In this document: one piece after another, positions 46,607-60,050 of the stretch | Position numbering within the stretch: position 1 is the stretch's first letter | Layout: every line of letters begins with the position of its first letter | Assembly (NCBI GenBank): GCA_032433765.1 | Contig: JAVIAB010000124.1 | Location: 77,370,119-77,434,118, forward strand | From: Megaustenia siamemsis | Taxonomy: Eukaryota; Mollusca; Gastropoda; Stylommatophora; Ariophantidae | Length of the DNA stretch: 64,000 bases | Direction: 5' to 3' | The notes under the pieces: model-generated | What the model was told of the DNA's origin: nothing | Seen by the model: only the letters and a program-made list of their open reading frames with translations | Databases searched by the model: none | Program-made: the position numbers and the translations under genes

Positions 46607-46937
46607 ATCTCTCTCTCTCTCTCTCTCTCTGCGATCAGGACTCAATCAGAGTAGGACTCCAGACTCTCGCACGAAGACAGCTGTCTGTTTAAGCCTGTTA
46701 GATCCCCTCCGCTTGAATACCTGTAAAAACGTTGCACTGTGTTCTGCGCCAGTGGCCCAGTGCATCCGATTTCAGCCAGCATTTTGTTCAGGTTTGCTTT
46801 CCTTAGCCTTTGATTGTCCCCAATCTTCCTGCAAGGCAGCAGATGATCTTTTCTGTAGGGGATTCTGCCCTTAGATGGTCGGCCTTCCCAGGTTTACGAG
46901 CATCATCTGCCCGAGTCACTAGAGGTGACTAACACAG
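46607..46937 (-). repeat. Dispersed repeat Z, copy 2
   Basis: Reverse-orientation copy of 28863-29204, starting at a (CT)n stretch (46607-46630, plus-strand view) and ending at TCACTAGAGGTGACTAACAC. It is joined directly to repeat X. Confidence 0.85.
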
Positions 46938-47305
46938 ACATGCGACTTGTAATATGAGGAAACTGCAACCAGGAACACCTTTCATGCACAGCCTCCAACT
47001 GTTCCCGCCGCCTATCCCCATATACCAGTAAGTCACGTCCTCTTAAAAATGATGATCGTCGTAGCACTTGATGATGTTAGGCCATCGTTGATGACTCCAA
47101 CTCCGAACATAGAGACACACAGTCAGACGTCAAATTTTCCCCGTCGCACATCAAACAGCAGGCCGTAAGATTTGCGCACGGCCCGGTTTAGGGAACCATT
47201 ACGATGACGTAGCACACACCAATGTCGCCGAACAAATAACCTCGATCCCTTTAGATTTCTGTCTGATTACTCAAGTGTAAGCAGCCTACGACGAATAAAA
47301 CACGA
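46938..47305 (-). repeat. Dispersed repeat X, copy 1
   Basis: Minus-strand copy of 51870-52215. Shared blocks on the minus strand include GTTGCAGTTTCCTC, GGATAGGCGGC, ATCATCAAGTGCTA, TGTTTGATGTGCGACGGGG and GTGTGTGCTACGTCA. Divergence is substantial. Confidence 0.75.
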
Positions 47306-47664
47306 AGTAAATTCCCCAAAGAGACAAATCTGCGGCTGACGAAGTAGTTTACAGTAATGTGTAACATGGAAATAACTTGCGTCAAAGAATTTCAACAACG
47401 GTCATGAACAGCACCAATGTGACGTAAAACGCAGATCAAGTCTAGACGGTGGAAGGTCTCACTCATAACACTTGATTCGTCAAAAACAGACTGTTGTCGT
47501 AACACGACCTCGCTTTAGCGACACAGATGTATCAAGCATATCACCATTTTGACTTTAACGCAGAAAAGTGCAAAGAAGATCCGAAATTAATCAGACCCTG
47601 GTTGCATTTTCTGCAGCGATCGAGAGGACGTGGACTAGATCCGCCATCTTGGAGACGGAAGTCT

Positions 47665-48715
47665 CCAGTGAATATGCCATCATTCTCATCTCTCACGCCA
47701 AGCCGACCTGCCAGTGAATATGCCATCATTCTCATCTCTCACGCCAAGCCGACCTGCCAGTGAATATGCCATCATTCTCATCTCTCACGCCAAGCCGACC
47801 TGCCAGTGAATATGCCATCATTCTCATCTCTCACGCCAAGCCGACCTGCCAGTAAATATGCCATCATTCTCATCTCTCACGCCAAGCCGACCTGCCAGTA
47901 AATATGCCATCATTCTCATCTCTCACGCCAAGCCGACCTGCCAGTAAATATGGCATCATTCTCATCTCTCAGTTTATTGTCATCTCTCACGCCAAGCCGA
48001 CCTGCCAGTAAATATTGGCATCATTCTCATCTCTCAGTTTATTCTCATCTCTCACGCCAAGCCGACCTGCCAGTAAATATGGCATCATTCTCATCTCTCA
48101 CACCAAGCCGACCTGCCAGTAAATATGGCATCATTCTCATCTCTCACACCAAGCCGACCTGCCAGTAAATATGGCATCATTCTCATCTCTCACACCAAGC
48201 CGACCTGCCAGTAAATATGCCATCATTCTCATCTCTCAGTTTATTCTCATCTCTCACGCCAAGCCGACCTGCCAGTAAATATGACATTATTCTCATCTCT
48301 CACGCCAAGCCGACTGCCAGTAAATATGACATTATTCTTATCTCTCACGCCAAGCCGACCTGCCAGTGAATATGCCATCATTCTCATCACATCATTCTCA
48401 TCTATCAGTTTATTCTCATCTCTCACACCAAGCCGACCTGCCAGTAAATATGACATTATTCTCATCTCTCACGCCAAGCCGACCTGCCAGTAAATATGAC
48501 ATTATTCTTATCTCTCACACCAAGCCGACCTGCCAGTGAATATGCCATCATTCTCATCTATCAGTTTATTCTCATATCTAACGCCAAGCCGACCTGCCAG
48601 TAAACATGACATCATTCTCATCACATCATTCTCATATCTCACGCCAAGCCGACCTACCAGTAACTATGACATCATTCTCATATCTCACGCCAAGCCGACC
48701 AACCAGTGATCATGT
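47665..48715. repeat. 46-bp minisatellite, about 22 copies
   Basis: The unit is AGCCGACCTGCCAGTAAATA + TGCCATCATTCTCATCTCTC + ACGCCA. Several units carry an insert (CAGTTTATTCTCATCTCTC) that recurs as a longer higher-order unit near 47970, 48035, 48237 and 48407. Confidence 0.95.
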
Positions 48716-49194
48716 CAGCATTCCCACAGTTATTATCTGAGATATTGAATGCCAAGGCCAACCTTCCTGTTGCACTATGCTCAACATTCTCTGTGAGTAC
48801 ATATTCATTCAGAACGCTTCACGAGCCTAAAGGAGAATCACACCATGGGGGACACGTGTCCACTTAAAGTGGCCTGGCTTGCTCGACCGGAGGGATAAGG
48901 GGGTGGAGCTTGTGAAAATCAAATTATCTTCTATGGTAGAGCCAGTCCTCTCCCTACACGCCCCTCTTATCACTGATCATGTGGCGAGCTGCCAACATTT
49001 GAAGAAACCGTAATTGGCGAGTTTATGACTGAAACGCAAAGAGTGAAAGAAAGTGGATGCTAGCACATTCATATGTTGGGAAATAGTGGAAGAAGATTCA
49101 GACTTAAAGTAACTGGGAATAAACAACTTGATATGGCTGGCCCAGATTAAACAATAATATGTAGCCATTATGGCATTGTAGATTTTTAAAAAAT

Positions 49195-49430
49195 AATAAA
49201 GTAAAGTAAAAATGACAACTGAAATAAACAAAAGAATAGGAACAGCAAAAAGTAATGTTAAAGTCATGAAGAACATACTAACATCAAAACAAATAACACC
49301 AGGGCTAAAACTATGAATAGCAAAATGTTACATCTTCTCAATATTCCTATATGGCACAGAAACCATGGACATTAGACAAGAAAACAGAAGAGAGAATTGA
49401 AGCCTTATAGCAACATGCCTAATAGAGAAT
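49195..49430 (+). mobile_element. LINE fragment (family of 61434-62372)
   Basis: Translates in pieces as Thr-Glu-Ile-Asn-Lys-Arg-Ile-Gly, Ile-Leu-Thr-Ser-Lys-Gln-Ile-Thr-Pro-Gly-Leu-Lys-Leu, and Leu-Tyr-Gly-Thr-Glu-Thr-Met, matching the thumb region at 61560-61740. Both ends are missing, with internal stops. Confidence 0.8.
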
Positions 49431-50024
49431 AACTTTCACCTGATTCCCCAAGAGAGATCCGCCCGTAATGGTCAGATGAAGATAATCCCAAAGAGTGACT
49501 GTGGATAGAGATCAACAGAGAAGGTTGATGAAATCCGTCAGTAGTGCCCGACAACTGGCCCGGGTTGTGGAATGATGAGGAGATAGAAGATGTGTTGGTG
49601 GTCGCGAAAAGAGTGGGGGAACGCAGGAAGTAAGACCCCGTTGTATTTCGGCCGTCAAATGTGGGTGGCGTTGTCGCAAGAAGCATTCGCTCGCCGACAA
49701 AGCCATTCAAGTTTTAATGCCGCTTGTCGCACCCGAAGCATGTATATAACTCTTGTGGTTCATCCAGCCACCAGGTAAACAGGGTAGTGGAATCCCATCA
49801 TTGCTATGGAGTGGTGCTGAAGACGACGCCAGTCAGAAGTTTCTGGTCAATATCGGTTGTACGGTAGATCGCTTTATTGTAGAGCTTCCGCTGCTATATC
49901 ATGGGCACAAAACGAGACGATTGTTGGAGGGGCACAAATGTGGTTGCACAGGAAATCATATTGAACATACCACGAACTGATAACAACAACGAGGACGTTC
50001 TAAAAAAAAAAATCAAATTTAAAA

Positions 50025-50272
50025 AAAGTAAGCTTATTTCCAACATCAGGAGGAAACCATCATCATCGCGTGGCTGCCAGAAGGGAACGACGGAAATATT
50101 GCGATAAATGGGGGAAAAATTGAGGAGAAAACGGAGAAGAGAGAAACAAAGAGAAAATATAAAAGTCAACGTAAGAGAATAGTTGGGTAACTGATAACAA
50201 CAGTAGAGATAGAAATTGGCGGAGAGACATGATCACCTATGCCAACAGGCACGGGTTTTTGATGGATGATGA
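50025..50272 (+). mobile_element. RTE 3' end fragment, diverged
   Basis: Ends with TGATCACCTATGCCAACAGGCACGG followed by GATGGATGATGATC, the RTE-type C-terminus and GAT-rich tail. The upstream part is heavily decayed. Confidence 0.6.
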
Positions 50273-51157
50273 TCGTTGCGCCAAGACGCCAATAACTTTG
50301 TTTTACTTTTTTTTCCAACAATGAACTGCGTGATCAGTGACGTCAAATATATTGATATTGGTATTGGTCTGTTGAATTTATTACAGCTACACCCCCCCCC
50401 ACTTATTAATTATATATTATTAAACGACCTTACACACAAGTGTTAATGCAACACATACACACATGTACATACAATATGCAAAATTGACGATCACATAGAA
50501 CGCGATAGCATGAAGACATAATGTTCCGTAAACATCTAATTTCGCTGGGAGGTGTGTAGTGTTGAGCTTCCCCAAACAGGGCCACACCAATGTAGGTGAG
50601 GCGACCCATGTCCGGCTGGGACTGTCATTTCCTGCCAGTCTTGTTTTTAAGACAGTTAGGACAGAGGCCAAGGCGCGGAAATAGATTTCTAACACGAATA
50701 TAATGACAAGGATGAGTCTACTTCTGAAACATAGAAGTCCTTCATTTCCAATTAATGTCTATTTTAGGATCACCGTATGTTTAATCACAGCCAACTATAG
50801 TATGTGGTTTGAAATAGCGGCAACGGGCGCTCCACGCGACGAGTTTGCATGAATCATCCAATAGCAATGTCACTACGTTACGCTACGCCAGTTTGCCTGA
50901 CGTTTGCTGACAAAATTAAAGTCCATATGTGGGTAGCACATTTGTGAAGTGTGTATTGGGCAGCAGTCGGGGATAAGTCAAACGTAAACACTTGTAAAGC
51001 TGTTAAACTACAGTTTACTTATTTGACATACTTGTGTACTGTAATATTCTACGATTGTAACGAACGTGTCGCGCGTGTGTGTGTGTAAAGGTCAGGATCA
51101 CGTGACAAGGACAGGTTAGTGGGCGGTCACGTCGTGTGTATTACATGAACGAACGTC

Positions 51158-51182
51158 ACGGGGGGGGGGGGGGGGGGGGGGG
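51158..51182 (+). repeat. Poly-G tract, about 23 bases
   Basis: A G run with the same reservation about true length as at 319-370. Confidence 0.9.
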
Positions 51183-51269
51183 TCTACCACGTACAGAATG
51201 TTCCGGAATTAGCCCTAAATTACTGATGCAGATCACAGTCACTTGTTCCCTTACGTTCTTCCATACTAC

Positions 51270-51525
51270 CTGTAAGAGGCCAAAGCAAAAAGAGAACTAA
51301 TTTCCTATATAAGGAAGAAACAATCATCATTTTTGGCCATGTAATGAGAAGAAGGGAACAGCTGGAATATATTGTAACAATTGAAAAAATCGAGGGACGA
51401 AAAGATAAGAGGGAAGCGAAGAGAAAAGATACATAAAAATGATAAATAACTGTCGAGATAAAAAATTGTGGACAGGACATGATCACCTACGCCAGCAGGC
51501 ACGATACTTGATGATGATACTACCT
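51270..51525 (+). mobile_element. RTE 3' end fragment, subfamily 2
   Basis: Contains GAGGCCAAAGCAAAAAGAGA, TTTTTGGCCATGTAATGAGA and CCTACGCCAGCAGGCACGAT, then CTTGATGATGATA. It is the same subfamily as 55655-56245. Confidence 0.8.
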
Positions 51526-51869
51526 GTGTGGGTAAAACTGTCATCGAATGAAAGTCTTTAGCATCAAAGAGCCTGTCTATAGTGAAGTGGAATGTAACCA
51601 CTAACAAATGTCTACACAGAAATTACAACAGAGAAGATAGAGATCCTGCACAGGAAAGTGACCACTGCCGGACAGGTCAGGGCGAGAGGCCCAGGTCAAG
51701 ATTTCTTTCGTGCAAACGAAAAATAAGACCAAAGTGTCACATCTATATTAAAGCCGAGTAACAGCAGGATAAAGCGAAAGTGCTCAGAAGCATACTTTAA
51801 AGAACACGCACAACTGTTGGTGAATAATGTTGAACAACATTGATCTTGCCGGCTAACAAGGGTTCGTTG

Positions 51870-52215
51870 TAGGCTGTATTCACTAGAGTAATCAGGAATC
51901 TATGGGCGCAGCTATTGTTGTGTGTGCTACGTCAACATAATGGCTCATCGTATATCCCTATACCGGCCATACCCTAATCTTACGGTCTGTTGTTTGATGT
52001 GCGACGGGGATAATCTGACGACTGTTTTATATTTTCGGAATTGGAGTCAAAAATGTTGTCCTAATATCATCAAGTGCTATACATTTTTTTAAAAAATATG
52101 ACGATCATCATTTTCAGGAGGACTTGAACTTCCGGTCAATGTGGTGGATAGGCGGCAGGAACTATTAAAGGCTATGTATAAAAGTGTTCCTTGTTGCAGT
52201 TTCCTCGTATTCCAA
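51870..52215 (+). repeat. Dispersed repeat X, copy 2
   Basis: Aligns with the reverse complement of 46938-47305. It is followed without a gap by repeat Y, whereas the other X copy is followed by repeat Z. Confidence 0.75.
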
Positions 52216-52562
52216 GTCCGACTTGTTGCAGGTGCTACTGAGTTAGGTGCTCTGTGCACACCGTGAGCTGTGTGTTTTATCCGTTTTGATCATGTTTCGA
52301 TATTCCAATTGTTTATGATGAATGATGATTTCATATGGCAGGGAACAGTTGGCTGTGTTCACTTTCTGTGCGATTTTACCTTATGTCTTTTGGCATGTGC
52401 TGAGACTGCTATGACGGGGACTACAGTTACCTTTCTTTGTTTGGGAAATGAGTTAGTAATTCTGATGATTCCACTGCCACGGGCGGTTGAGCAATTATGG
52501 ATTTTAATTCGTTTGCTGTGATACTGGGCCTTCCATAACCAAAGAGTCATAACTCATACACT
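52216..52562 (+). repeat. Dispersed repeat Y, copy 2
   Basis: Same orientation and extent as 26057-26385, about 85% identical by eye, ending CCTTCCATAACC. Confidence 0.88.
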
Positions 52563-53110
52563 TGGCTCTTTACTATGCCGTCTATTCTTGCCACATCTAA
52601 TTATTATACGTGTGTATAAACCTACAGGCATAAGCAATGAAGATATATGTACATAATTTGATACGTTTTCTGTTGTATGTGCTAGAATGAGTACAATATT
52701 AACTGTTGTTGTAATTGAAGTTAAAATGTATAACCGCTACGCCAGTTATTACCCTCTTAATTGGGGTGGGGGGGGGGAAGAGGTTGTGGTGGTGTTACAT
52801 TATATACCAGGCGCATACTTCAGTGATCGTCTTTCGCTTTAAATGGCTAGACCGATACGAGTCACGGACAGGATGGTGCGTGAAGGTTTTCACCGGTTCC
52901 ACTCTGTTATACAGGGTTACATATGTGCGCCACATTTTCATTTTTTGTTGACAGCGATGTATACTTGTTTGTTGTAAGGTGTGCTCTGGTGTCTAAGTGC
53001 CCCACATATTCGCACGTGCCAGTGGCCTGCCCTGGGTCTGAAAACTTTCGTCTGCTGAGCTTGTCAAACTGGCATGCTTATGCTTGTAGTACAGTTCTGT
53101 TTTCTTGGTT

Positions 53111-53490
53111 TGGGGGCCTCGGTAGCCGAGTTGGGAAACCACCCGACTGGGGGACTCGGTAGTCTAGTTAGGAGAACCACCCGACTGGACTACCGACGTT
53201 CGGACAACCGTGTTCGATTGCCTCTGGGAGCAGTGTGAATTGTACTCGTGTTTGGAGGAAAAAAATACCTCCACGGTCGACCCAGTCGTTGGCAGAAATG
53301 GGTACCAGGGTATTACCCTGGGAAGGTGAGGAATGTCGCTTCGCATCTGAGTTTCGATGCTTGAGGCGACACTATACAGAAATATCCGAAACATTTCTGG
53401 ATAGGCGGCCGAGCACATATGGGTGTAAACTCGCGTGCTAAGACGCCGGTTCATGTCTCGTACTTTACCTTACCTTTACCTTTCTTGGCT
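53111..53490 (+). mobile_element. tRNA-derived SINE family 2 with duplicated head start
   Basis: The opening (GCCTCGGTAGCCGAGTTGGG ... CCACCCGACTGG) occurs twice in a row (53111-53149 and 53150-53188). It is followed by a B-box-like GTGTTCGATTGCC, a body with GGGTACCAGGGTATTACCC, and the 3' end GTACTTTACCTTACCTTTAC. A truncated minus-strand copy of the 3' end lies at 60303-60376. Confidence 0.8.
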
Positions 53491-53667
53491 TGTTTCAGAA
53501 GTGTCTTTATGAGGTTCTCAGGTGGGTTTGGATTTTGAAAATAACCAGCTTCTGCAAGCTTGCTTTTTTCACTTCCGATACGCTTTATGTGCTGATACAC
53601 ACCCCCCCCCCCTTCCATATCCTGATTTGTGCGCCCCTATAACTTGCTTGTTATTCCATGGATGTGT

Positions 53668-54196
53668 ATGACTTGTTCGATGGGCCGAGTATGGCCTGTT
53701 TGAGGACATGTTATAGCCTGATGGACTAACGGAGTATGGCCTGTTTGAGGACATGTAGCCTGATGGACTAACGGTGTATGACCTGTTTGAGGACTCGTTA
53801 TAGCTTGATGGACTAACGGTGTATGGCCTGTTTGAGGACATGTTATAGCCTGATGGACTAACGGTGTATGACCTGTTTGAGGACTTGTTATAGCTGATGA
53901 ACTAACGGTGTATGGCCTGTTTGAGGACATGTTATAGCCTGGTGGACTAACGGTGTATGACCTGTTTGAGGACATGTTATAGCCTGATGGACTAACTGTG
54001 TATGGCCTGTTTGAGGACATGTTATAGCTTGATGGACTAACGGTGTATGGCCTGTTTGAGGACATGTTATAGCCTGTTTGAGGACATGTTTATAGCCTGT
54101 TTGAGGACATGTTATAGCCTGATGGACTAACGGTGTATGGCCTGTTTGAGGACATGTTATAGCCTGATGGACTAACGGTGTATGACCTGTTTGGGG
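53668..54196. repeat. 45-bp minisatellite, about 11 copies
   Basis: The unit is GTTTGAGGACATGTTATAGC + CTGATGGACTAACGGTGTAT + GGCCT. Some units are cut short near 54060-54110. Divisible by 3, so open frames run through it on the minus strand. Confidence 0.95.
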
Positions 54197-54313
54197 AGTT
54201 AGAACCACTAAATTCTTCAGTCTGTTTTGGTGCGTGAGCCCACTGTCTCTGCCCTGAAATGTGCACGTCTTTCCATCTGGAAAGGAGTGCACTTCTATCT
54301 TTACGTTGGGGTA

Positions 54314-54315
<2 letters not shown>

Positions 54316-54396
<81 letters not shown>
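54316..54396. repeat. (TA)n microsatellite, about 80 bp
   Basis: An uninterrupted TA run, prone to length error. Confidence 0.95.
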
Positions 54397-54402
<6 letters not shown>

Positions 54403-55451
54403 CCCTTCTATGCTTCAGTTACAAAGTCACATGTGAATTACCGTCCATTCGCATATCAATTGAGTATAGTTTTTTTTTTTTTTACCTGCAGCAGTAGAAG
54501 TTACATAGAACTTCTGTATCAGATTTGTTGATTGTTTTACTATTATTATAAGGTTATTTCTGGAACATCTATGAGTGTTTATTTATTTTGGGCAGTTGGT
54601 CCATGGTACGGACGGCTTAACCAAGTCTTTGTTGGTTTCTGGTTAAGTTTGTAAATGCCCATGCCAAATGGCTTTAACCCGTGTGTTGCCGGGACCTCAT
54701 TATCTGGGAAGTAAAGGATAGTGACACTGTGACCTTCCAGGCATGTCGTAAGAGGCGCCTAAGGAGGTTGATCGATGGCTTGACAAGCTGTCATTGTAAA
54801 AAGCATTGTTATGGAAACAGACCATAGATTTTAGAGCAGTGATCTCTGCAATATGTGCCACTTTGGCACGCAAGGTTTCTGTTTTTGAGATTGTAGTTCT
54901 GCCCTATGTGCCGTCTTCGGCTCGAAAGGACTATAGATAGAAATGGCTTTAACTTTTCCTTAGTAGCCAGTTTTGGGCCAATCTTGGAATTGTTTTGGTA
55001 CAGCATCTATCCTGATAACCTTTTATTCTAAGCTTTTAAAAACGAGGCAAAGGTTTTGCTACCCCAGATGTACCCACTAGTTCTTGCACCACGGCTAGTC
55101 TCTGGGTGTTCCCAACTGCAACTTTGGAGCACTAAGATTTACCATAAGTTGACAAATTGCCTTGGGTAGTACAAAGCTGAATTAGGTGACTAATTACAAA
55201 GAAAAACTCTACACGACAATAATCCCCATTTAACCGTACAACTACCCTGCTGATTTGCCTTACTTGTTTTAAAATGTCGTTAGCATTTCATGATTCAGCA
55301 ATCCCTAAACTGCTGTATGCACAAGAAAAAGGTAACGGAACATAATATGACAATGTATGACTATATTGCTTATATTACTCCAACACGACCAGCACACAAA
55401 AAGGTGATGTTATATCACACCAAAGCTGTCTTATTTTACTTCAGAGAAAAT

Positions 55452-55560
55452 CTGACGAATCCCGAACTGTGCACATCCAAAGCTGGACGAATCCCGAACT
55501 GTGCGCACCCAAAGCTGGACGAATCCCGAACTGTGCACATCCAAAGCTGGACGAATCAAA
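55452..55560. repeat. 32-bp tandem repeat, about 3.5 copies
   Basis: The unit is ACGAATCCCGAACTGTGCAC + ATCCAAAGCTGG. Confidence 0.92.
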
Positions 55561-55654
55561 GAGTCATACCGACCAGAAAAATTTACCAAATTTGGAGATC
55601 TGAGCATCTAGTGAGCAACTGACTAACCATTTCGCTACTGCTGTTTGGTCCGAG

Positions 55655-56245
55655 GAACATTACAATGTCTATGCCTTCTTTAAATATCTGGTAACAATGT
55701 TAACCTCAGATGGTAGATGTACAACAGAGGTGAGATGCAGAATGGCTCAGGTAATTGAGCTTAAAAAAAAAAAAATACTGTGCAATCCATTTTTGACAAT
55801 ATAGACAAAATAAACAGTTCTTAAATGTTATGTAGAGCCTGTCTTAACACATGGATGTGAATCATGGACAACAGACAAGAAAATCAGTGGAGGCTGTTGA
55901 AATGTGGTTTTTCAGAAGAATGTTGAGAATACCATGGACAACAAGGAAGAGTAATGAAAACGTTCTGAAAGAGGCCAAAGCAAAAAGAGGGCCTTAATTT
56001 CAGTATTATACGGAAACCCTTTTATTTTTTTTTTGCTATTCAATGAGAAAGGAACAGCTGGAATATATTGTAACAACGAAAACTGAGGGACTTAGAGATA
56101 AAGGGAAGCAAAAAGAAAAGATACTAGACAGCTTAAGAGAATGGTTTGGCAACAACAAAAAAGAAAAATAACTGTCGAGATCGAAAGTTGTGGAGAGACA
56201 TGATCATCTACGCCAGCAGGCATGGATGGTACTAGATGATTTATT
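55655..56245 (+). mobile_element. RTE fragment, subfamily 2
   Basis: Phe-Lys-Tyr-Leu-Val-Thr-Met-LTSDGRCTTEVRCRMAQ, then a Tyr-Val-Glu-Pro-Val-Leu-Thr-His-Gly-Cys-Glu-Ser-Trp-Thr-like thumb and FFRRMLRIPWTTRKSNENV, ending GCCAGCAGGCATGG and ATGAT. It is related to copy A but clearly another subfamily; full of stops and with an A13 slip at about 55763. Confidence 0.8.
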
Positions 56246-59200
56246 TCCTTGATCGCAAACCGGCACAAAAGTGAGTATCCCGTATCGTGAGTGCCTCCTG
56301 TGGGGCAACAGCGAAGTTCATCCATTGCACAGACAACCCAAGTTTGACCCACTATATTCATCCCGTCTGCACTATCATCTCTACCAGCTAGGTCTCACTT
56401 TCGTGTCTCTACAACACGGCCAATATAAGGAAACGCGATGCGCATTAACAGCACAATCAACTATTTTCAGTTCGAGACGGAGCATATCGATAAAATACTG
56501 AAGGGCAAGGACGGAAGAGAAGAGAGAGAAGCTAGCAAGAAGATTATTGGGAACAGTTGAAGTGAACTGGGTGACACGCTCAAACTAGGTGACGGGAAAA
56601 CTCTGGTGCGCGATGATTAAACCCTGAGCTGGAGGAAATGTGTGGTTTGTGTGTTGCCCGCCAAAAGTTGCTGTGTGGACCAAAGTGTGTGAATACAGTG
56701 TGATGCGTCGAGCGTGTAGAAACCAACCTCTAAAGCACCTCTACACATACATTGTCCAGTTTAGCGACAACACAATTTGCCGTGTGTCAGGATCAATATC
56801 TATTAAAAGCACCCGCTGAATTATACTTTTTTAACGCACTTCAACAGAAATAATAGCAGTCTAGGGGGTGTGCTCTTATTTGAACGCTGTCGTTGTTAAT
56901 GCAACTCTGGCTAGCGTGATCCAGCCTGAAGTGTATTCATTTGTCACCAGAGCTGGGATTGTGTGCACATTTGTAGCGTCGTTGTGGGTGTACAATAAGA
57001 GAACAAAAGAGGCTTGGCAAAGCTGCTGATCGACCGAGAATTGTGGAGTCATTAGTTCTAATGTACTTATCTACAACTAGCCAGGGACATCGTAGGTTTT
57101 CTATCATGGTCCAAGACTGGCGGCCCGAGCTGAATGATTTCCTTTATATTGTGTAGCCACTGGTCGCCGTCGAGCCAACCAACATCTTGTAGACAGCTTT
57201 AATGGCAGATCGTTAGACTACATTCTCATTAAGAGTGTTGAACTGCTGACCTAATGTCTATTTTTCTAAATGTTTCATGCAGGCAGTAGTTTCATCATTT
57301 TTTTCTAATCTAAATCACACGCTTTGTTTATTGTATCTTAGTGAGGATCATATCGGGGGCACACACATGACACAAGGAATACTATTGTTTAGCCATTTAG
57401 TTGCCACAACTGTCCTTGTGCAATAGAGTATGACGGTGATGGCATGGCACAGTATTGGCAATCTGGCAGCCAGACGAGCCTGCTCAAGCCTAGCACCATT
57501 GACATGAACGCGAAGCGGGTCACGTGGTCTACTTATCTTCATAGTCTGTGTCATGGCTATGCTAATTGTCATGGTGTATTTCTTTTACAGGAATCACAAT
57601 GTACGGATATGTGCTGATGTAGCGCATCACATAAACTATGATCGCCACGTGATTCAGCGAACTGTGATTGAGGATGCTTGAAGTCATCATGACCTAGCGA
57701 GTTGGGATTGAATAGAGAAGCAAAAATATGCTGTAAAGAAGTTGGCTATTTCGAGTGGAAAGACGAACCCATGGCGAAAAATAATAGGAATATTTAGTTA
57801 TCTTCTTCAGCCTGGCCACAGGTGTTTAGCCACCCTTCTATCATGTAAATAAATAATGCACACACACTTCAATAGACTGCAGACCACGCGATAAAGTTGA
57901 CAGATGAAACCAACAGTTGTTCATCATGAGAAGTTTACACCAAACAAGAATCATAATGAATCTCTCAGACACGTCTTGCAGATGAACAGCTATTACCTCA
58001 ATGGCTCCTATATTATGTGATAGTTAACAATGTATACGCCATTCTCACAAGGCATGGAACTAATCAGATGTGAATGTGTGTTGAACATGCAAGCTCTAGT
58101 CCTGTGTACAGAACAAAGTAGCAGAATATGAAACAGAGATTACATAACAAAAGCGAAACTATTTCCTTCCATCTATTATGTTATGACTGACAGGTCCTTT
58201 TCAAAGAAACATGTAAAGTGCATTATCCTCTTTAACTTCACTATCTTTTCTCCTTGTATCAGGAATTATAGATTATTGTGTCTGCTATATAAAAAGGGGC
58301 AAACTGGCATATAAATAAATAGCATTATCAACCCAGCATTTGCAAGAAATGGAATTGGCAGCAAGAACTTAAAGCGTTTACATTTTTCTTATCTTTATAT
58401 CATATCATTTTCAAAATCAAGATTAAAATCAGTAAATTTATCAACAACACATGTTTAAGTTGAATAACATAAAAGCTGATGACTGCCTGACAAAAGTAAC
58501 TAGAGAGAAACAATGTTGCGTTATGTCCTCAGTGTTATTCTTAGCAGATTGGGCCATGTGGAAATGCTTAGAGGACATGTAATTCAGTACAGTCTTGAAG
58601 TATGTGTTCATCAGTCTGGGGCACCTGTCCACAACTACATGTAGTGGAGGTACCGATCTTGAACTTTGTATACATGTGACTCGTGTTAATATTTATTGAA
58701 GATTTAAGTATCTGATTAATGCCCAATTGAACAATTCTCTTGCTAATCGCATGTATATTTGTGAATGTGTGATTTTATTCCTAACTAATTACCTCTGATG
58801 TTGACATACAAACATTGAGACCAAGGAGTTAATAAACTAACAATTTCTGTAAGTGCTGATCTATATCCTAGCCGGTCTTTGTTGCAAAAGCAAATTGTGG
58901 CTTCTCAACTACAGTCAAAGAAAACAGAACAATTGACATTGTCATATGGAGGATTTATGACAATAAAACAGTGATGAGTTGGTTTGGTTAGTTCAACTGT
59001 GTTCACTTTCTACAATAACTGAACTGTTGCATGTTTACAAAAAAGGAGCAATGAGATCACAATTAACAGTTCAATCAAATAAAAGCTAGTACTGAGGACT
59101 ATAATGAAAAATGGTTGTCAGGACAAGCAATATAAAATATGACACAACACATTTTAAAAAAGACAGGAATTACTGGCTGCTAACATGTTTAATGAGTACA

Positions 59201-60050
59201 GCCTAAGATAGACCAACAAGTAAGGAAACACTTGAAAGAGACCTATCATTTCTGTTCTTCAACAAACACTGGATGGCGACAGTCAATCAATGGCTACTGA
59301 TTTCCAATTCCGAACCTGAGATACAAAGCACACATTTTGATAGCGTTCTGTGAACCACAGGTGACCAAGATCCTGGTATACTTTACATATAGTGTCAGAA
59401 AAAGCCAATTCAGACTAGAAAAGGAAGTACACAAGGCAAACTTGGGTCTAAAAAAATGTAAATGGCAGACAATGACACTGAATAAGACATGTGCTTAACA
59501 GAGATGCAGAAATGATCACAAGAACTGCCATGCAGTGGACAACAAAGCAAAGGACTGTGTAAACAGAAATAAATAATATGGGCCAGACATGAGGCATCCC
59601 ATGAAGCTCTGACCAATCAAGGTGGTAACACTATTTTACAAGACACACCTGCCACTGACTACCTTGTCTGTGACTAACTAAAACAGAAGTGACACGTGGC
59701 AGCAAAAGAATATCAAAATACATTATGAGAAAGGAGTGTGCAAAAATATGTGCAAGATGGCCAACCTTATTACCCTTAAGGTAGAAAAATACATACAATC
59801 TGACAGTTTGTTAATGGTTTCTTCAAGACATGAGATACCTATTTATGCAATCTATTTGTTACAGAAGTTAAAGCAAATTAAACAAAATGTCTTGAAAAGT
59901 CATTGGTAGGAAGATTTTTTTTAATGCTTTATTTATATATATATATATATATACATATGTGTGTGTGTTTATTAATGGCTATAAATGTTGTTAATTATTT
60001 ATTTCCTTCAGCGTTACAGTTGAGTTATAGAAAATAATGAGGTAAAAAAA

